A stretch of DNA of 59,819 nt from Geobacter sp. UBA4074 (GCA_002383415.1 DFYU01000117.1:18292-78110), one strand, 5' to 3'; counted from the stretch's first letter, positions 1 through 8,307 are shown. Numbers and translations are program-made. Notes: generated from the sequence alone by a model not told the origin.

Positions 1-158
1 GCGGTCTTGCCGGTGCCGGTCTGGGCCCCGGCCAACAGGTCACAGCCCTCGAAGATGACCGGTATCGCCTGGGCCTGAATCGGGGTCGGCGTGGTGTAGC
101 CGTGGGCAGCAATGGCGCGCAGCAGTTCAGGGCAAAGGCCGAGGGTTTCAAATGACAT
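1..158 (-). CDS. DEAD-box RNA helicase, N-terminal part (cut by window edge)
   Basis: The gene starts at an ATG at 158 and runs off the left edge, so only the first 52 or so residues are visible. They hold the Q motif region (GLCPELL then TPTPIQAQAIP) and the Walker A motif AQTGTGKT, which together define a DEAD-box ATP-dependent RNA helicase that unwinds or remodels RNA in the cytoplasm. The spacing from Q motif to Walker A fits the RhlE-like group, but the subtype cannot be fixed from this fragment. An AAGGAGCG ribosome site precedes the ATG. A terminator-like hairpin lies in the leader (181-203). Confidence 0.93.
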   Translation of the reverse strand, partial: MSFETLGLCPELLRAIAAHGYTTPTPIQAQAIPVIFEGCDLLAGAQTGTGKT

Positions 159-170
159 GGGACGCTCCTT

Positions 171-203
171 GAAAACAAAAACCACAGGGGTGGACCCTGT
201 GGT
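171..203 (-). terminator. Terminator-like hairpin in the helicase leader
   Basis: Read on the minus strand, ACCACAGGG pairs with CCCTGTGGT around a 5-base loop and is followed directly by TTTTTGTTTTC, the form of an intrinsic terminator. It lies between the helicase start codon and any upstream promoter. The gene on the other side is divergent, so no upstream minus-strand gene needs terminating here. Inference: it may be an attenuator of the helicase message. Confidence 0.6.
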
Positions 204-379
204 CGTATGCGTCGCAGCTATAGCACGGTATGCCCGTTCAGTGCAATCTCTTAGCAACCTTCACTATTTGTGACATGATCAGAGCCATTGTAACCGGACC
301 CGCGACCTGCTATAAGCGAAACGTGATGCAGTTAACCAGTCGCTTATCTGACTTCGCTGCCATCATCAGGAGACCACCG

Positions 380-1036
380 ATGACCATCCCGTCCGTTCCG
401 ACCAAAGGCCGCACCCTTGATTATGCCGCACCGGTTTACGACCTGCTGGAGCCACTCTGCCTGTTGAACAAGCAGGCGGTCTACGACCAGACCCTGCTTC
501 AGACCCTGGCCCCCCAACCGGGCGACACCATCCTCGACCTGGGCTGCGGCACCGGTCTGTTGTGCCAGAAGATCAGCGCACTGCTTGACCCGGCCCAGGG
601 TGGCTGCGTCACCGGTATCGACGCCGCCGGCACCATGATCGAAGCCGCCCGCGAAAAACGGGGCGCCCCCCACTGCCGCTTCGAGGCCATGGCCGCCGAA
701 CAGCTTGCATTTGAGGACGGCTCCTTTGACGCGGTCATCTCCAGCCTGTTCTATCACCACGTCCCCCTTGAGCTGAAACAGCAGAGCCTCAAGGAGGCGT
801 TCCGCGTGCTCAAGCCGGGCGGCAGGCTGGTAATCGCCGATATGCACAAGCCCACCACCCTGATGGGGGCGTTGGTCTCCCACGCCTCGCGCTGGCTGTT
901 CATGCAACCGCAGATCGGAGAAAACATCCGCGGCGTACTGCCGGAGCTGATGGTCGAGGCGGGCTTTCTGCCCCCGCAACAGGTGGCGCACTTCTTCGGC
1001 TATATCTCTGTGTTCGCAACCACCAAACCGGCGTGA
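380..1036 (+). CDS. Class I SAM-dependent methyltransferase (UbiE-like)
   Basis: A 218-residue protein with a Rossmann methyltransferase fold. SAM-binding motif I is DLGCGTG at residues 53-59, followed by the acidic GIDAAG region and the post-motif stretch RVLKPGGRLVIAD, as in the UbiE/COQ5-like family. The substrate is not readable from sequence. The start at 380 is chosen because AGGAGA lies just upstream. It is the first gene of a five-gene run and overlaps the isoprenoid-synthase-fold gene by four bases (GTGA), so the two are probably translationally coupled. The context suggests methylation of a lipid or isoprenoid, which is inference only. Confidence 0.88.
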   Translation: MTIPSVPTKGRTLDYAAPVYDLLEPLCLLNKQAVYDQTLLQTLAPQPGDTILDLGCGTGLLCQKISALLDPAQGGCVTGIDAAGTMIEAAREKRGAPHCRFEAMAAEQLAFEDGSFDAVISSLFYHHVPLELKQQSLKEAFRVLKPGGRLVIADMHKPTTLMGALVSHASRWLFMQPQIGENIRGVLPELMVEAGFLPPQQVAHFFGYISVFATTKPA

Positions 1037-2019
1037 TCAACCCATTCGCCATCATCGGGCACTACGCCAAGGACCTCGGCACCCTGCAGTCCGAACTGCA
1101 GGCCGGCCTGCGGCGTTTCTGGGAGACGGCCGCCGTTACCCTGAACCACAGCACGATCCGGCTCACCCCGCCGGATGAACCGACGCTGTCGCTACCGCGC
1201 AACTTCTTCTCGACCCTGTTCCTCTACTCCTACTACCGCAGCGACATCCCCCCGCAGCGACGGATTCTCTACGCAGCGCTGAACCAATGCCTGCGCGGCA
1301 TGGTCACCGGCTGTGACAACATCCTCGACGACGAGTACAAGATCACCCTGGAGACCGACCTGCCAGGCCAGGCTCACCGTTTCCGTTCGGTACTCGACAT
1401 CATGGTGGCCGACCGGGTGCTGTTTACCCTGCTGACAGAGCACTGTCACGCCAACGGCCTGCCGGTCGAACGGGCGATTGAGGCCGCCAACGCCTCCCTG
1501 CAGGCCCTGGCCATGAGCGGCGCCCAGGAAGCCGCCGAAGAGGGCGGCATCAGCGAGCGGTTGCCACCGGCCGCCATCCTGACGGATATCCACCACTACA
1601 AAACCGGGATCCTGTTTCAATCGACCTGGGCCATTCCGACCCTCCTTGAAGGCCAGCTCTCACCGGTTGCCCACTCGGCCCGGCAGGCGCTGTACCAGAT
1701 CGGTATCGGCTGCCAGTTGCTGGACGATCTGGTGGACCTGTTCATTGACCTGCAGCAACAGCGGCACAACTACATGGCCTCGGTCATCTACCATAACGAG
1801 CCGCGTGAGACCTGGGACCAACTGCAGACCATGCTCGCCGCCGGCAACCCCCAGGATGACTTCTACGTGGCTCAACCGGAGCTTTTTCAGCGGATCAGGA
1901 GCGAGGCCCTGACCACCCTGGAAGGGGGCCTCAGCAGCCTGTTTTTTGACCGTCACCAGCAGGCGGTCCGCCCGGCAACCGCCTTTATTGCACGACGCAT
2001 CGGCGTAGAACCCGACTAA
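1033..2019 (+). CDS. Class 1 isoprenoid biosynthesis enzyme-like protein
   Basis: A 328-residue protein with marks of the trans-prenyltransferase/terpene synthase fold. It has a first aspartate-rich motif DNILDDE (95-101), a KTG segment (190-192) and a second motif DDLVD (231-235). The first motif has Asn in place of the second Asp of the usual DDxxD, and the basic pair that normally follows it in chain-elongating polyprenyl diphosphate synthases is not evident. It may therefore bind a prenyl diphosphate without being a standard chain elongator. It starts with GTG overlapping the methyltransferase gene and is followed by an ABC transporter. Fold assignment is good, reaction unknown. Confidence 0.75.
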   Translation: MINPFAIIGHYAKDLGTLQSELQAGLRRFWETAAVTLNHSTIRLTPPDEPTLSLPRNFFSTLFLYSYYRSDIPPQRRILYAALNQCLRGMVTGCDNILDDEYKITLETDLPGQAHRFRSVLDIMVADRVLFTLLTEHCHANGLPVERAIEAANASLQALAMSGAQEAAEEGGISERLPPAAILTDIHHYKTGILFQSTWAIPTLLEGQLSPVAHSARQALYQIGIGCQLLDDLVDLFIDLQQQRHNYMASVIYHNEPRETWDQLQTMLAAGNPQDDFYVAQPELFQRIRSEALTTLEGGLSSLFFDRHQQAVRPATAFIARRIGVEPD

Positions 2020-2043
2020 GCCACCAGATTCGGTACCAATACC

Positions 2044-3201
2044 ATGCGCTTTGCCTTTATCCTCAAAATCGCCACCCTGATCCTGCTACGCTCCTGGCGG
2101 GCCACCGCCGTGCTGTCGTTCATGGTGATCACGGCCGTGGCCGCGCTGGTCTTCCTCTCGGCGCTGGCGGTGGGCACCAACGACGCCATGATCCGCAACT
2201 CCACCGGCCTGTTCACGGGCCACATCAGCGCCAGCGGCATCAGCGCAAGCGATGCTGCCAAACTGCAGGTGGCCGGTGTGGAGCAGGTACTGTTGAGACG
2301 TCACCGTCCGGTGATCCTCAGCACCAGCAGCTCCCTTGAACCGGTAACCCTGCTGGGGATTGATCCGCTCCAGGAACAAAAGGCCACCGCCTTCTGGAAA
2401 AAAACCGTGCAGGGTCGCTATCCTGCAGCCAGCAGCCAGCAGATCTACCTCAGCCAGGACAGCGCCAAACGCCTCAAGCTGCAGGTCGGCGACAGGGTCA
2501 CCCTGCGCACGCACCAGTCCGTCGCCTTGAAGCAACTCACCGTAAGCGGCATCTACAAGACCGGCATCTCGCACCTCGACCAGGGACTGGCCTTCTGCCC
2601 GACAACGGCCCTGCCGCCCGGCGCACAGGAGCTGTCAGTGGCCCTGTTCCTGGCGGCTGAAGCGCCGATTGACGAGGTGGTCAGCACGTTGCGCACACGG
2701 CTGCCCACGGCCAGCGTTACCCCCTGGATGGAGTTCATGCCGGACCTGAAGCAGTTGATCGACCTGGACTACATCTGCATGGCGATCGTGATCACGCTGG
2801 TCTTCGCCATCGTCTCGGTCGGCATCTCCTGCACCTTCCTGATCTTCACCCTCAAAAACCTCCGTGAGCACGGCATCATGAAGGCCATGGGCTTCATGGC
2901 GGGCGACACCGCCCTGCTGCTGGTATCCCAGATCAGCCTGTTGACGGTCTTTGCCGCAACCGTCGGCACCCTGCTGGGCGTGCTGATTGTCACCGTCTTC
3001 GCCCAGATCGGCATCGACATTGGCGCCTTCACCTCCCACAACCAGTATTTTTCCGTCTCCGGCATGCTCTATCCGCGGCTGACCGGCCTGGCACTGTTCA
3101 CACCGCCGCTGGTGGCGGTGGTGTTCGGACTGGCGGCCGCTATCTGGCCGATCGTCACCATCATCCGCAAAAACCCGGCGGACATCCTGCGGAGCGTCTG
3201 A
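2044..3201 (+). CDS. ABC transporter permease, FtsX/MacB type
   Basis: A 385-residue inner-membrane protein. One membrane helix lies near residues 18-40, followed by a periplasmic domain of about 200 residues resembling the MacB core domain. Three helices in the last 140 residues form the FtsX domain (LREHGIMKAMGF is the typical cytoplasmic coupling segment). Such permeases work with LolD-type ATPases as mechanotransmitters or lipid/lipoprotein movers, not as channels. The ATPase gene starts three bases downstream. No strong ribosome site is visible, so coupling with the upstream gene is likely. The cargo is unknown; neighbouring lipid-type enzymes suggest an isoprenoid or lipid product. Confidence 0.9.
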   Translation: MRFAFILKIATLILLRSWRATAVLSFMVITAVAALVFLSALAVGTNDAMIRNSTGLFTGHISASGISASDAAKLQVAGVEQVLLRRHRPVILSTSSSLEPVTLLGIDPLQEQKATAFWKKTVQGRYPAASSQQIYLSQDSAKRLKLQVGDRVTLRTHQSVALKQLTVSGIYKTGISHLDQGLAFCPTTALPPGAQELSVALFLAAEAPIDEVVSTLRTRLPTASVTPWMEFMPDLKQLIDLDYICMAIVITLVFAIVSVGISCTFLIFTLKNLREHGIMKAMGFMAGDTALLLVSQISLLTVFAATVGTLLGVLIVTVFAQIGIDIGAFTSHNQYFSVSGMLYPRLTGLALFTPPLVAVVFGLAAAIWPIVTIIRKNPADILRSV

Positions 3202-3204
3202 GCC

Positions 3205-3891
3205 ATGATCACCATCTCCTCCCTATCCAAGCAGTATGTCTCCGGGCGCGGGCATGTCTCGGCGCTGAGCGATATCTCCTTTTCCGTAGCGCACGGCCGG
3301 GGCGTGATCCTGGCCGGCAAGTCGGGATCGGGCAAGACCACTCTCTTGAACTGCATCGGCACCCTGGAAACACCCGACAGCGGCTCGATCATCTGCAACG
3401 GCATCGACATCTGCACACTCAACGCCCGCCAACGGGCACTCTTCAGGCGCAGAGAGGTCAGCTTCGTCTTCCAGTCCGGCAACCTGCTGCCCTGGCTGAC
3501 GGTGGCTGAAAACCTGCAACTGCCGCTGGAACTGAACGCCGTCACCGGCGCAGACCAACAGCACCGCATCGAGGAGCTGCTGGACACCTTTGGCCTGGCC
3601 GGCTACGAAAAGGCCATGCCGGCCGAGCTTTCGGGGGGAGAATCGCAGCGGATTGCCTTTGCGCGAGCCATCGCCCATACCCCTTCGATCCTGTTGGCCG
3701 ACGAACCGACCGCCAGCCTCGACTCGGACAACGGCCGCCAGCTGATCGAACTGATGTTCTCGCTCTGCCACACCAAGGGGATGTGCCTGTTCATCGCCAC
3801 CCACGACCAGGAATTGCTGGGCATGGCCGAGACCGTGATCGCCCTCAAAGACGGCAAGATGCTGCCACCTGCGCCGGCACCGGCCGGCTGA
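3205..3891 (+). CDS. ABC transporter ATP-binding protein, LolD/MacB type
   Basis: A 228-residue nucleotide-binding subunit complete in all motifs: Walker A GKSGSGKTT (38-46), Q-loop FVFQSGNLLPWLTV, signature LSGGESQR (142-149), Walker B ILLADEPTAS and a switch His in ATHDQE. The LLPWLTVAENLQLPL pattern is typical of the LolD/MacB/FtsE group, which pairs with FtsX-type permeases like the one just upstream. It is the fourth gene of the isoprenoid/ABC run and powers whatever the permease moves. Confidence 0.93.
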   Translation: MITISSLSKQYVSGRGHVSALSDISFSVAHGRGVILAGKSGSGKTTLLNCIGTLETPDSGSIICNGIDICTLNARQRALFRRREVSFVFQSGNLLPWLTVAENLQLPLELNAVTGADQQHRIEELLDTFGLAGYEKAMPAELSGGESQRIAFARAIAHTPSILLADEPTASLDSDNGRQLIELMFSLCHTKGMCLFIATHDQELLGMAETVIALKDGKMLPPAPAPAG

Positions 3892-3897
3892 CCCCCC

Positions 3898-4413
3898 ATG
3901 CCGCTCTTCCACAACGATATCTGGCGACAGCAGATCGGTGCCACCCTCTTGTACTGGGGGCTGCTGCCGTCACTGGTGCTGGGGCTGGGGCTGGGGCTGG
4001 ACCGGCTACTGGGACTCCAGCCCCAGCCGAACGCCCCCTGGCTGATCACGATCAGCCTCGTGCTGTTGGCTGCTGGCCTGACCCTGGTCTGCTGGTCCAC
4101 CAGCGACCTGCACCGATTCGGCGCAGGCACCCCCAGCCCGCTGCGCCCGGCCAAACGGCTGATCATGGAGGGCAGCTACCGTCTCTGCCGCCACCCGATG
4201 TTCCTCGGCTACGACCTGATGCTGCTGGCGGCCATCCTGCTGCTCAGATCAACGACGGCCCTGATGGTCAGCTACCCCTTGTTTCTAATCTGGTCCCTGC
4301 TGTTGCTGCGCAAGGAGGAACGGATCCTGGCGCTGCGCTTCAAGGAAGAATACCGCCGCTACCAGCACGAGGTCCCCTTCCTGCTGCCCCGCCTTAGACG
4401 CACCAAACCCTGA
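3898..4413 (+). CDS. Isoprenylcysteine carboxyl methyltransferase-like membrane protein
   Basis: A 171-residue protein with about four membrane helices. It has the conserved C-terminal core of the ICMT/PEMT-like methyltransferases: RHPMFLGY, then an EE pair in LRKEERIL, RFKEEYRRY and a closing VPFLLPR. Family members methylate small lipophilic or prenylated substrates at the membrane with SAM. It begins six bases after the ATPase stop and closes the five-gene run, whose second gene is an isoprenoid-synthase-fold protein. A prenylated lipid substrate is therefore a reasonable guess, unproven. Confidence 0.82.
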   Translation: MPLFHNDIWRQQIGATLLYWGLLPSLVLGLGLGLDRLLGLQPQPNAPWLITISLVLLAAGLTLVCWSTSDLHRFGAGTPSPLRPAKRLIMEGSYRLCRHPMFLGYDLMLLAAILLLRSTTALMVSYPLFLIWSLLLLRKEERILALRFKEEYRRYQHEVPFLLPRLRRTKP

Positions 4414-4501
4414 ACCAGCAACGGCTGCCCGACCTGTTTGACAGCCAGGCAACAAGGGATAGACTTAAGAGGCATCAGGCATATCTGTCAGGGGGGAGAC
4501 T

Positions 4502-5419
4502 ATGTGCAAACTACGTGGTGGTGTGATCATACTCTGGTTGTTGATCTGCTTGACGGCTACCAGCGTCTCGGCCGAGGTCAACGTCGGCATCGGCATCAGC
4601 CTGCCCAGCGTCAGCATCGGTATCAACCTGCCGCTGTTTCCGCAACTGGTGGCGGTGCCGGGCTACCCGGTCTATTATGCGCCGGACGTGGCAACCAACT
4701 ACTTCTTCTACGACGGCCTGTACTGGGTCTACCAGGACGACTACTGGTACGCCAGCAACTGGTACAACGGCCCTTGGTGGACGGTGGACCCCTGGGATGT
4801 GCCGCTCTACATCCTGCGGATCCCGGTGCGCTACTACCGCTATCCGCCGCCCTACTTCCACGGCTGGCGACATGACGAACCGCCCCGTTGGGGCCTGCAC
4901 TGGGGATCACAGTGGGAACAGCAACGCAAGGGCTGGAACCGCTGGAACCGTCACGCCGTGCCGCCACGGGCACCACTGCCCAGCTATCAGCGCCAGTATG
5001 CAGGCGAACGCTATCCGCAGCGGCCAGAGCAGCAACAGCGTCTGCATCAGCAGCATTACCGCTACCAGCCCCGCACCAAGGCCGTTCGGCAGCAGTATCT
5101 GTATCAGCAGCAGCACCAGCAACAACGCCGGCATGATACTCAGCCGGAAAGAATGCAGGTAACCCCGGACCGTCCTCAGCAGGTGTGGCAGGAACAGCCC
5201 CAGCCAAGGGGGCCGCAACAACAGCAACCAGCCGTGCAACAGCCGCCACCGGTCAAGCAGGTCCGGCCGCCCGGACCAGAGATGCAGCAGCGCTACCCCT
5301 CCCAACCCAGCTATCAGCAGCGGGGACCAGCGCCGTCAGAACAACGCCCCCACGGCAAGGAGCCGCGTTGGCAGCCCAACCAGGGGTCAGGACAACCGGA
5401 GCGGGGGTTTGCCCGCTAG
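4502..5419 (+). CDS. Exported Tyr/Trp-rich protein with Gln-rich tail
   Basis: A 305-residue protein with a clear signal peptide (cleavage near VSA-EV, about residue 24). A segment rich in Tyr, Trp and Pro follows (about 45-140, many YY, WY and WW pairs). The tail of about 160 residues is dominated by Gln, Arg and Pro. No enzyme motif is visible. Similar aromatic-rich exported proteins are common in Geobacter genomes and usually carry no function. The start has a GGGGGGAG ribosome site. It lies 88 bases after the isoprenoid/ABC run and before a strong terminator, so it may be transcribed with that run. Confidence 0.72.
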   Translation: MCKLRGGVIILWLLICLTATSVSAEVNVGIGISLPSVSIGINLPLFPQLVAVPGYPVYYAPDVATNYFFYDGLYWVYQDDYWYASNWYNGPWWTVDPWDVPLYILRIPVRYYRYPPPYFHGWRHDEPPRWGLHWGSQWEQQRKGWNRWNRHAVPPRAPLPSYQRQYAGERYPQRPEQQQRLHQQHYRYQPRTKAVRQQYLYQQQHQQQRRHDTQPERMQVTPDRPQQVWQEQPQPRGPQQQQPAVQQPPPVKQVRPPGPEMQQRYPSQPSYQQRGPAPSEQRPHGKEPRWQPNQGSGQPERGFAR

Positions 5420-5442
5420 TTGCCACACCATAACTAGATACA

Positions 5443-5480
5443 AAACAGACAAGGCGGCCCATTGGCCGCCTTGTCTGTTT
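5443..5480. terminator. Bidirectional intrinsic terminator, GGCGGCC hairpin family copy 1
   Basis: A perfect 17-base-pair stem (5443-5459 with 5464-5480) around loop CATT. The stem flanks give T-rich tails on both strands. It sits between convergent genes ending at 5419 and 5527, so it can end both messages. It contains the core GGCGGCC/GGCCGCC shared with six other hairpins in the first 18 kb. Confidence 0.85.
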
Positions 5481-5526
5481 ACAACCTGCCCGGACCTGAG
5501 CCGAGCACTATACAACTGCACTATCC

Positions 5527-6138
5527 CTAAAAAATTTCCTTGATAAACTCAGCCAGCTCCTCGCCTTCATCCTCAGCCTGGATCACGAAGGCTCTGGTCA
5601 TATTGCCGCTGCCCAAGGACGTACCTTCGCCACCGGAGCGCACATCCTTGATCTTGACCAGCACCTTGCCGGTCGTGGCATCAACCAGTTCAGCATCGAT
5701 CGAGATGTTGGTCTTGGCGCCCTTGGGGGCCATCACGCCCAGGAACCACTTGGCAGCGCCGACTCCGCCGTTGAAACGGGTGATCTTGCCACGCAGGATC
5801 AGCGCATTGGCCTTAGCGGAACCGTTGGCCTCGACCCTCTTAAAGATATTGTGCTCCTTGAGATGCTTGACCGTACTGTCAGTTAGCATCCGCACGATAT
5901 CCTTTTCTGCGGCCTTCAGCAGCTGCTTTTCTTCATCATCAATATTGACGATCTCTGCGTCCTTGGAGGAAAAATCCTTGACCACAATGGCCGAATAGTT
6001 GGTACCCAGGCGTTCGGTGATCAGTATCTCTTCTTCGTCAAAGTTTCCAGGCTTGGGCAGCGCATCGGCCGCCAATACCGGGCAGGCGAACAGGGTAGCA
6101 GTAACCAGCAGGGCCAACAGGGTGAACATCCGTTGCAT
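5527..6138 (-). CDS. DUF4410-like secreted protein
   Basis: A 203-residue protein starting MQRMFTLLALL with a signal peptide ending near VLA-AD (about residue 23). The mature part (YSAIVVKDFSS, an AEK..VRMLTDSTV helix, then ILRGKITRFNGG and ISIDAELVDATTGKVL) follows the pattern of DUF4410 and related envelope proteins that resemble LPS-assembly or curli-type accessory lipoproteins. There is no lipobox Cys after the signal, so it is probably soluble in the periplasm. GGAGGTACAC precedes the ATG. Function unknown. Confidence 0.72.
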   Translation of the reverse strand: MQRMFTLLALLVTATLFACPVLAADALPKPGNFDEEEILITERLGTNYSAIVVKDFSSKDAEIVNIDDEEKQLLKAAEKDIVRMLTDSTVKHLKEHNIFKRVEANGSAKANALILRGKITRFNGGVGAAKWFLGVMAPKGAKTNISIDAELVDATTGKVLVKIKDVRSGGEGTSLGSGNMTRAFVIQAEDEGEELAEFIKEIF

Positions 6139-6247
6139 GTGTACCTCCAGTGGTGGGTGTTAACGCGCTCTGCAGCAGCGTCTGGTCAGACAGTATACCC
6201 ACTTGCGGCGACTTGGCAATCATCCATCTGAACGCAAAGCGCGTCAC

Positions 6248-6276
6248 TTGACGGAGCCCTGTTCCGCACTTATATT
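6248..6276 (+). promoter_or_regulatory. Predicted sigma70-type promoter for the AIM24-family gene
   Basis: TTGACG (6248-6253) and TATATT (6271-6276) are separated by 17 bases. The expected start of transcription lies about 30 bases before the ATG at 6313. Confidence 0.6.
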
Positions 6277-6312
6277 CCCAGCACGGTACTATTACGACGG
6301 AGGTACACCACC

Positions 6313-7113
6313 ATGGCGATGGATGTGATCGATTACACGATAGTCGGTTCGGAGATGCAGTTCGTAGAGATGGAACTGGACCCGGGCGAGGCGGCCATTG
6401 GCGAAGCCGGGGCGATGATGTACATGCAGGACGGCATCCAGATGGACACCGTCTTTGGCGACGGCTCACAACAGGCAAGCGGCCTGATGGGCAAACTGCT
6501 GGGGGCCGGCAAACGACTGCTGACCGGCGAGAGCCTCTTCACCACCGTCTTCCACAACGAAGGTCAGGGCAAGCGGCGGGTGGCCTTCGCAGCCCCCTAT
6601 CCGGGCAAGATCATCCCGGTGGACCTGAGTCAGATCGGCGGCGCCCTGATCTGCCAGAAGGACTCCTTCCTCTGCGCAGCCAAAGGGGTCTCGTTGGGAA
6701 TCGCCTTCCAGAAGAAGCTGGGTGCCGGCCTGTTTGGCGGCGAGGGCTTCATCATGCAGCGGCTGGATGGTGACGGCATGGCCTTTGTCCACGCCGGAGG
6801 AACCCTGCAGGAACAGGTGCTGGCCCCCGGCGAGACCCTGCGGGTGGATACCGGCTGCGTGGTGGCCTTCCAGCCCAGCGTTGATTTCGACATCCAGTTC
6901 GTTGGCAAGATCAAGTCGGCCATCTTCGGCGGCGAAGGGCTGTTCTTTGCAACCCTGCGGGGTCCCGGCAAGATATGGCTGCAGTCCCTGCCCCTGTCGC
7001 GGCTGGCCAACCGGATCATCATGTCGGCGCCGGCGGCCGGTGGACGCTCCACCGACCAGGGTTCGTTGCTGGGCGCCGGCATCCTGGGCGGCATCCTGGG
7101 AAGCGACGACTGA
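6313..7113 (+). CDS. AIM24 / TIGR00266 family protein
   Basis: A 266-residue protein whose whole length matches the AIM24/TIGR00266 family. Typical features are an N-terminal FVEMELDPGEAAIGEAGAMM segment, glycine-rich turns (GKLLGAGKRLLTGES) and the core PGKIIPVDL, ending in a Gly-rich tail. The fold is a double-stranded beta-helix-like barrel; no enzymatic role is established for bacterial members. GGAGG lies upstream of the start. Its stop overlaps the start of an M48 metalloprotease gene (ATGA), a close pairing that suggests a joint role at the membrane. Confidence 0.85.
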   Translation: MAMDVIDYTIVGSEMQFVEMELDPGEAAIGEAGAMMYMQDGIQMDTVFGDGSQQASGLMGKLLGAGKRLLTGESLFTTVFHNEGQGKRRVAFAAPYPGKIIPVDLSQIGGALICQKDSFLCAAKGVSLGIAFQKKLGAGLFGGEGFIMQRLDGDGMAFVHAGGTLQEQVLAPGETLRVDTGCVVAFQPSVDFDIQFVGKIKSAIFGGEGLFFATLRGPGKIWLQSLPLSRLANRIIMSAPAAGGRSTDQGSLLGAGILGGILGSDD

Positions 7114-8219
7114 TGCACGGGTCGCAGTTTCAGGGCCGGCTGTTCGGACCCGGCCTGCCCGGTGCAGGCATCGCGGCCAGCGGACAGTGGGACGCCCTCG
7201 GCCGGCTGCGGGTGACGCCGCATGAATCCGGACAGGCTGAACGCTGTGCCGACCGGCCGGAGATTGCGGCCGCCGGTTTCAACAACGCCAGCCTGCGACT
7301 CAGCTGGCAGCAGCCAGAAGGCGCCTACGCCCTGGTGGTCGATGGCGTTGACGACCGCAGCCGGTGTGCAGCCACGGCGCCTGAACACTGCAACCGTCAA
7401 CTGGCCGCTGCCGTTCGTCAGCCAGACACGCTGGAACGCCGCTTCAGGCTGGGCTGGGGCCTGCTGGCTCTGGTACTGCTGATGCCACTTTTGGGGCTGG
7501 TCCTGTTCCTGCTGAACGCCGACCGCGTGGCCGACTGGGTGGTGGATAAAATTCCGGTAGCTCAGGAGGCCCGGTTGGGTGAGCTGGTGCTGGCCCAGAC
7601 CCGCCTGCAGATGAAGCTGATCGACCGCGGCCCGGCAGTAGAGGCGCTGGCCGTCATCGGCGGCAGACTCACCGAAGGCTCGGTCCACCGCTACCGCTGG
7701 TTCGTGGCCGAACGCCCCGAGGTGAATGCCTTTGCCGCGCCGGGCGGCGTCGTGGTGGTCTTCAGCGGCCTGCTTACCTCTGCCGCAACAGCCGAAGAAC
7801 TGGCCGGCGTTCTGGCCCACGAGGTGGCCCATGCCGAACTGCGCCACAGCCTGCGGGGCATGGTCAAGGGGCTGGGGCTGCGGGCCCTGGTGGCGCTGTT
7901 AGCGGGGGACATCTCCGACAACGTGCTGACCGGCGCCGCCACCCGTCTGACTGAACTGCGCTTCTCCCGCGACGCCGAGCGGGAGGCTGACGCCAACGGC
8001 CTGCAACGACTGGTGACCGCCCACATCTCCCCCCACGGCATGGTCCGTTTTTACGAGCGACTGGCTACGGAGCAGCGACCCACGCCGCCGGCCCTGCTCT
8101 CCACCCATCCGGCCAGCGGCGAACGGCTGGACTGGCTACGCCGCGAGGTTGCGGCCTTAAAGGGGCCGTGGCAGCCGCTACCGGTTAACCTGCAGCGGGC
8201 CACAGCCTCGCTGCGCTGA
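7113..8219 (+). CDS. M48-family membrane zinc metalloprotease
   Basis: A 368-residue protein. Residues 1-110 form a soluble beta-rich domain, then comes one membrane helix at about 115-136. The M48 peptidase domain follows, with zinc ligands in HEVAH (236-240) and a later Glu in DAEREADANG. The order N-domain, helix, M48 matches a bacterial M48 subgroup in which the protease faces the periplasm. The start at 7113 is chosen because it overlaps the AIM24 stop codon. Likely role: envelope protein turnover; substrates unknown. Confidence 0.88.
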   Translation: MHGSQFQGRLFGPGLPGAGIAASGQWDALGRLRVTPHESGQAERCADRPEIAAAGFNNASLRLSWQQPEGAYALVVDGVDDRSRCAATAPEHCNRQLAAAVRQPDTLERRFRLGWGLLALVLLMPLLGLVLFLLNADRVADWVVDKIPVAQEARLGELVLAQTRLQMKLIDRGPAVEALAVIGGRLTEGSVHRYRWFVAERPEVNAFAAPGGVVVVFSGLLTSAATAEELAGVLAHEVAHAELRHSLRGMVKGLGLRALVALLAGDISDNVLTGAATRLTELRFSRDAEREADANGLQRLVTAHISPHGMVRFYERLATEQRPTPPALLSTHPASGERLDWLRREVAALKGPWQPLPVNLQRATASLR

Positions 8220-8241
8220 GCTTTTCTGACCCCCGAAACAG

Positions 8242-8267
8242 CACAGGCGGCCGATTGGCCGCCTGTG
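8242..8267 (+). terminator. Intrinsic terminator-like hairpin, GGCGGCC family copy 2
   Basis: An 11-base-pair perfect stem around loop GATT. It follows the M48 stop by 23 bases and lies between convergent genes. There is no T-run on the plus strand, so strength as an intrinsic terminator is uncertain. Confidence 0.65.
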
Positions 8268-8307
8268 AACTGAAATGCAAGCTGCCAGCTGCTCAGCCCC
8301 CTACGGA

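Noticed and set aside
6630..7847. A 405-codon minus-strand frame across the AIM24 and M48 genes
   Set aside because: It spans two well-supported plus-strand genes and shows no domain; it is a GC-bias artefact.
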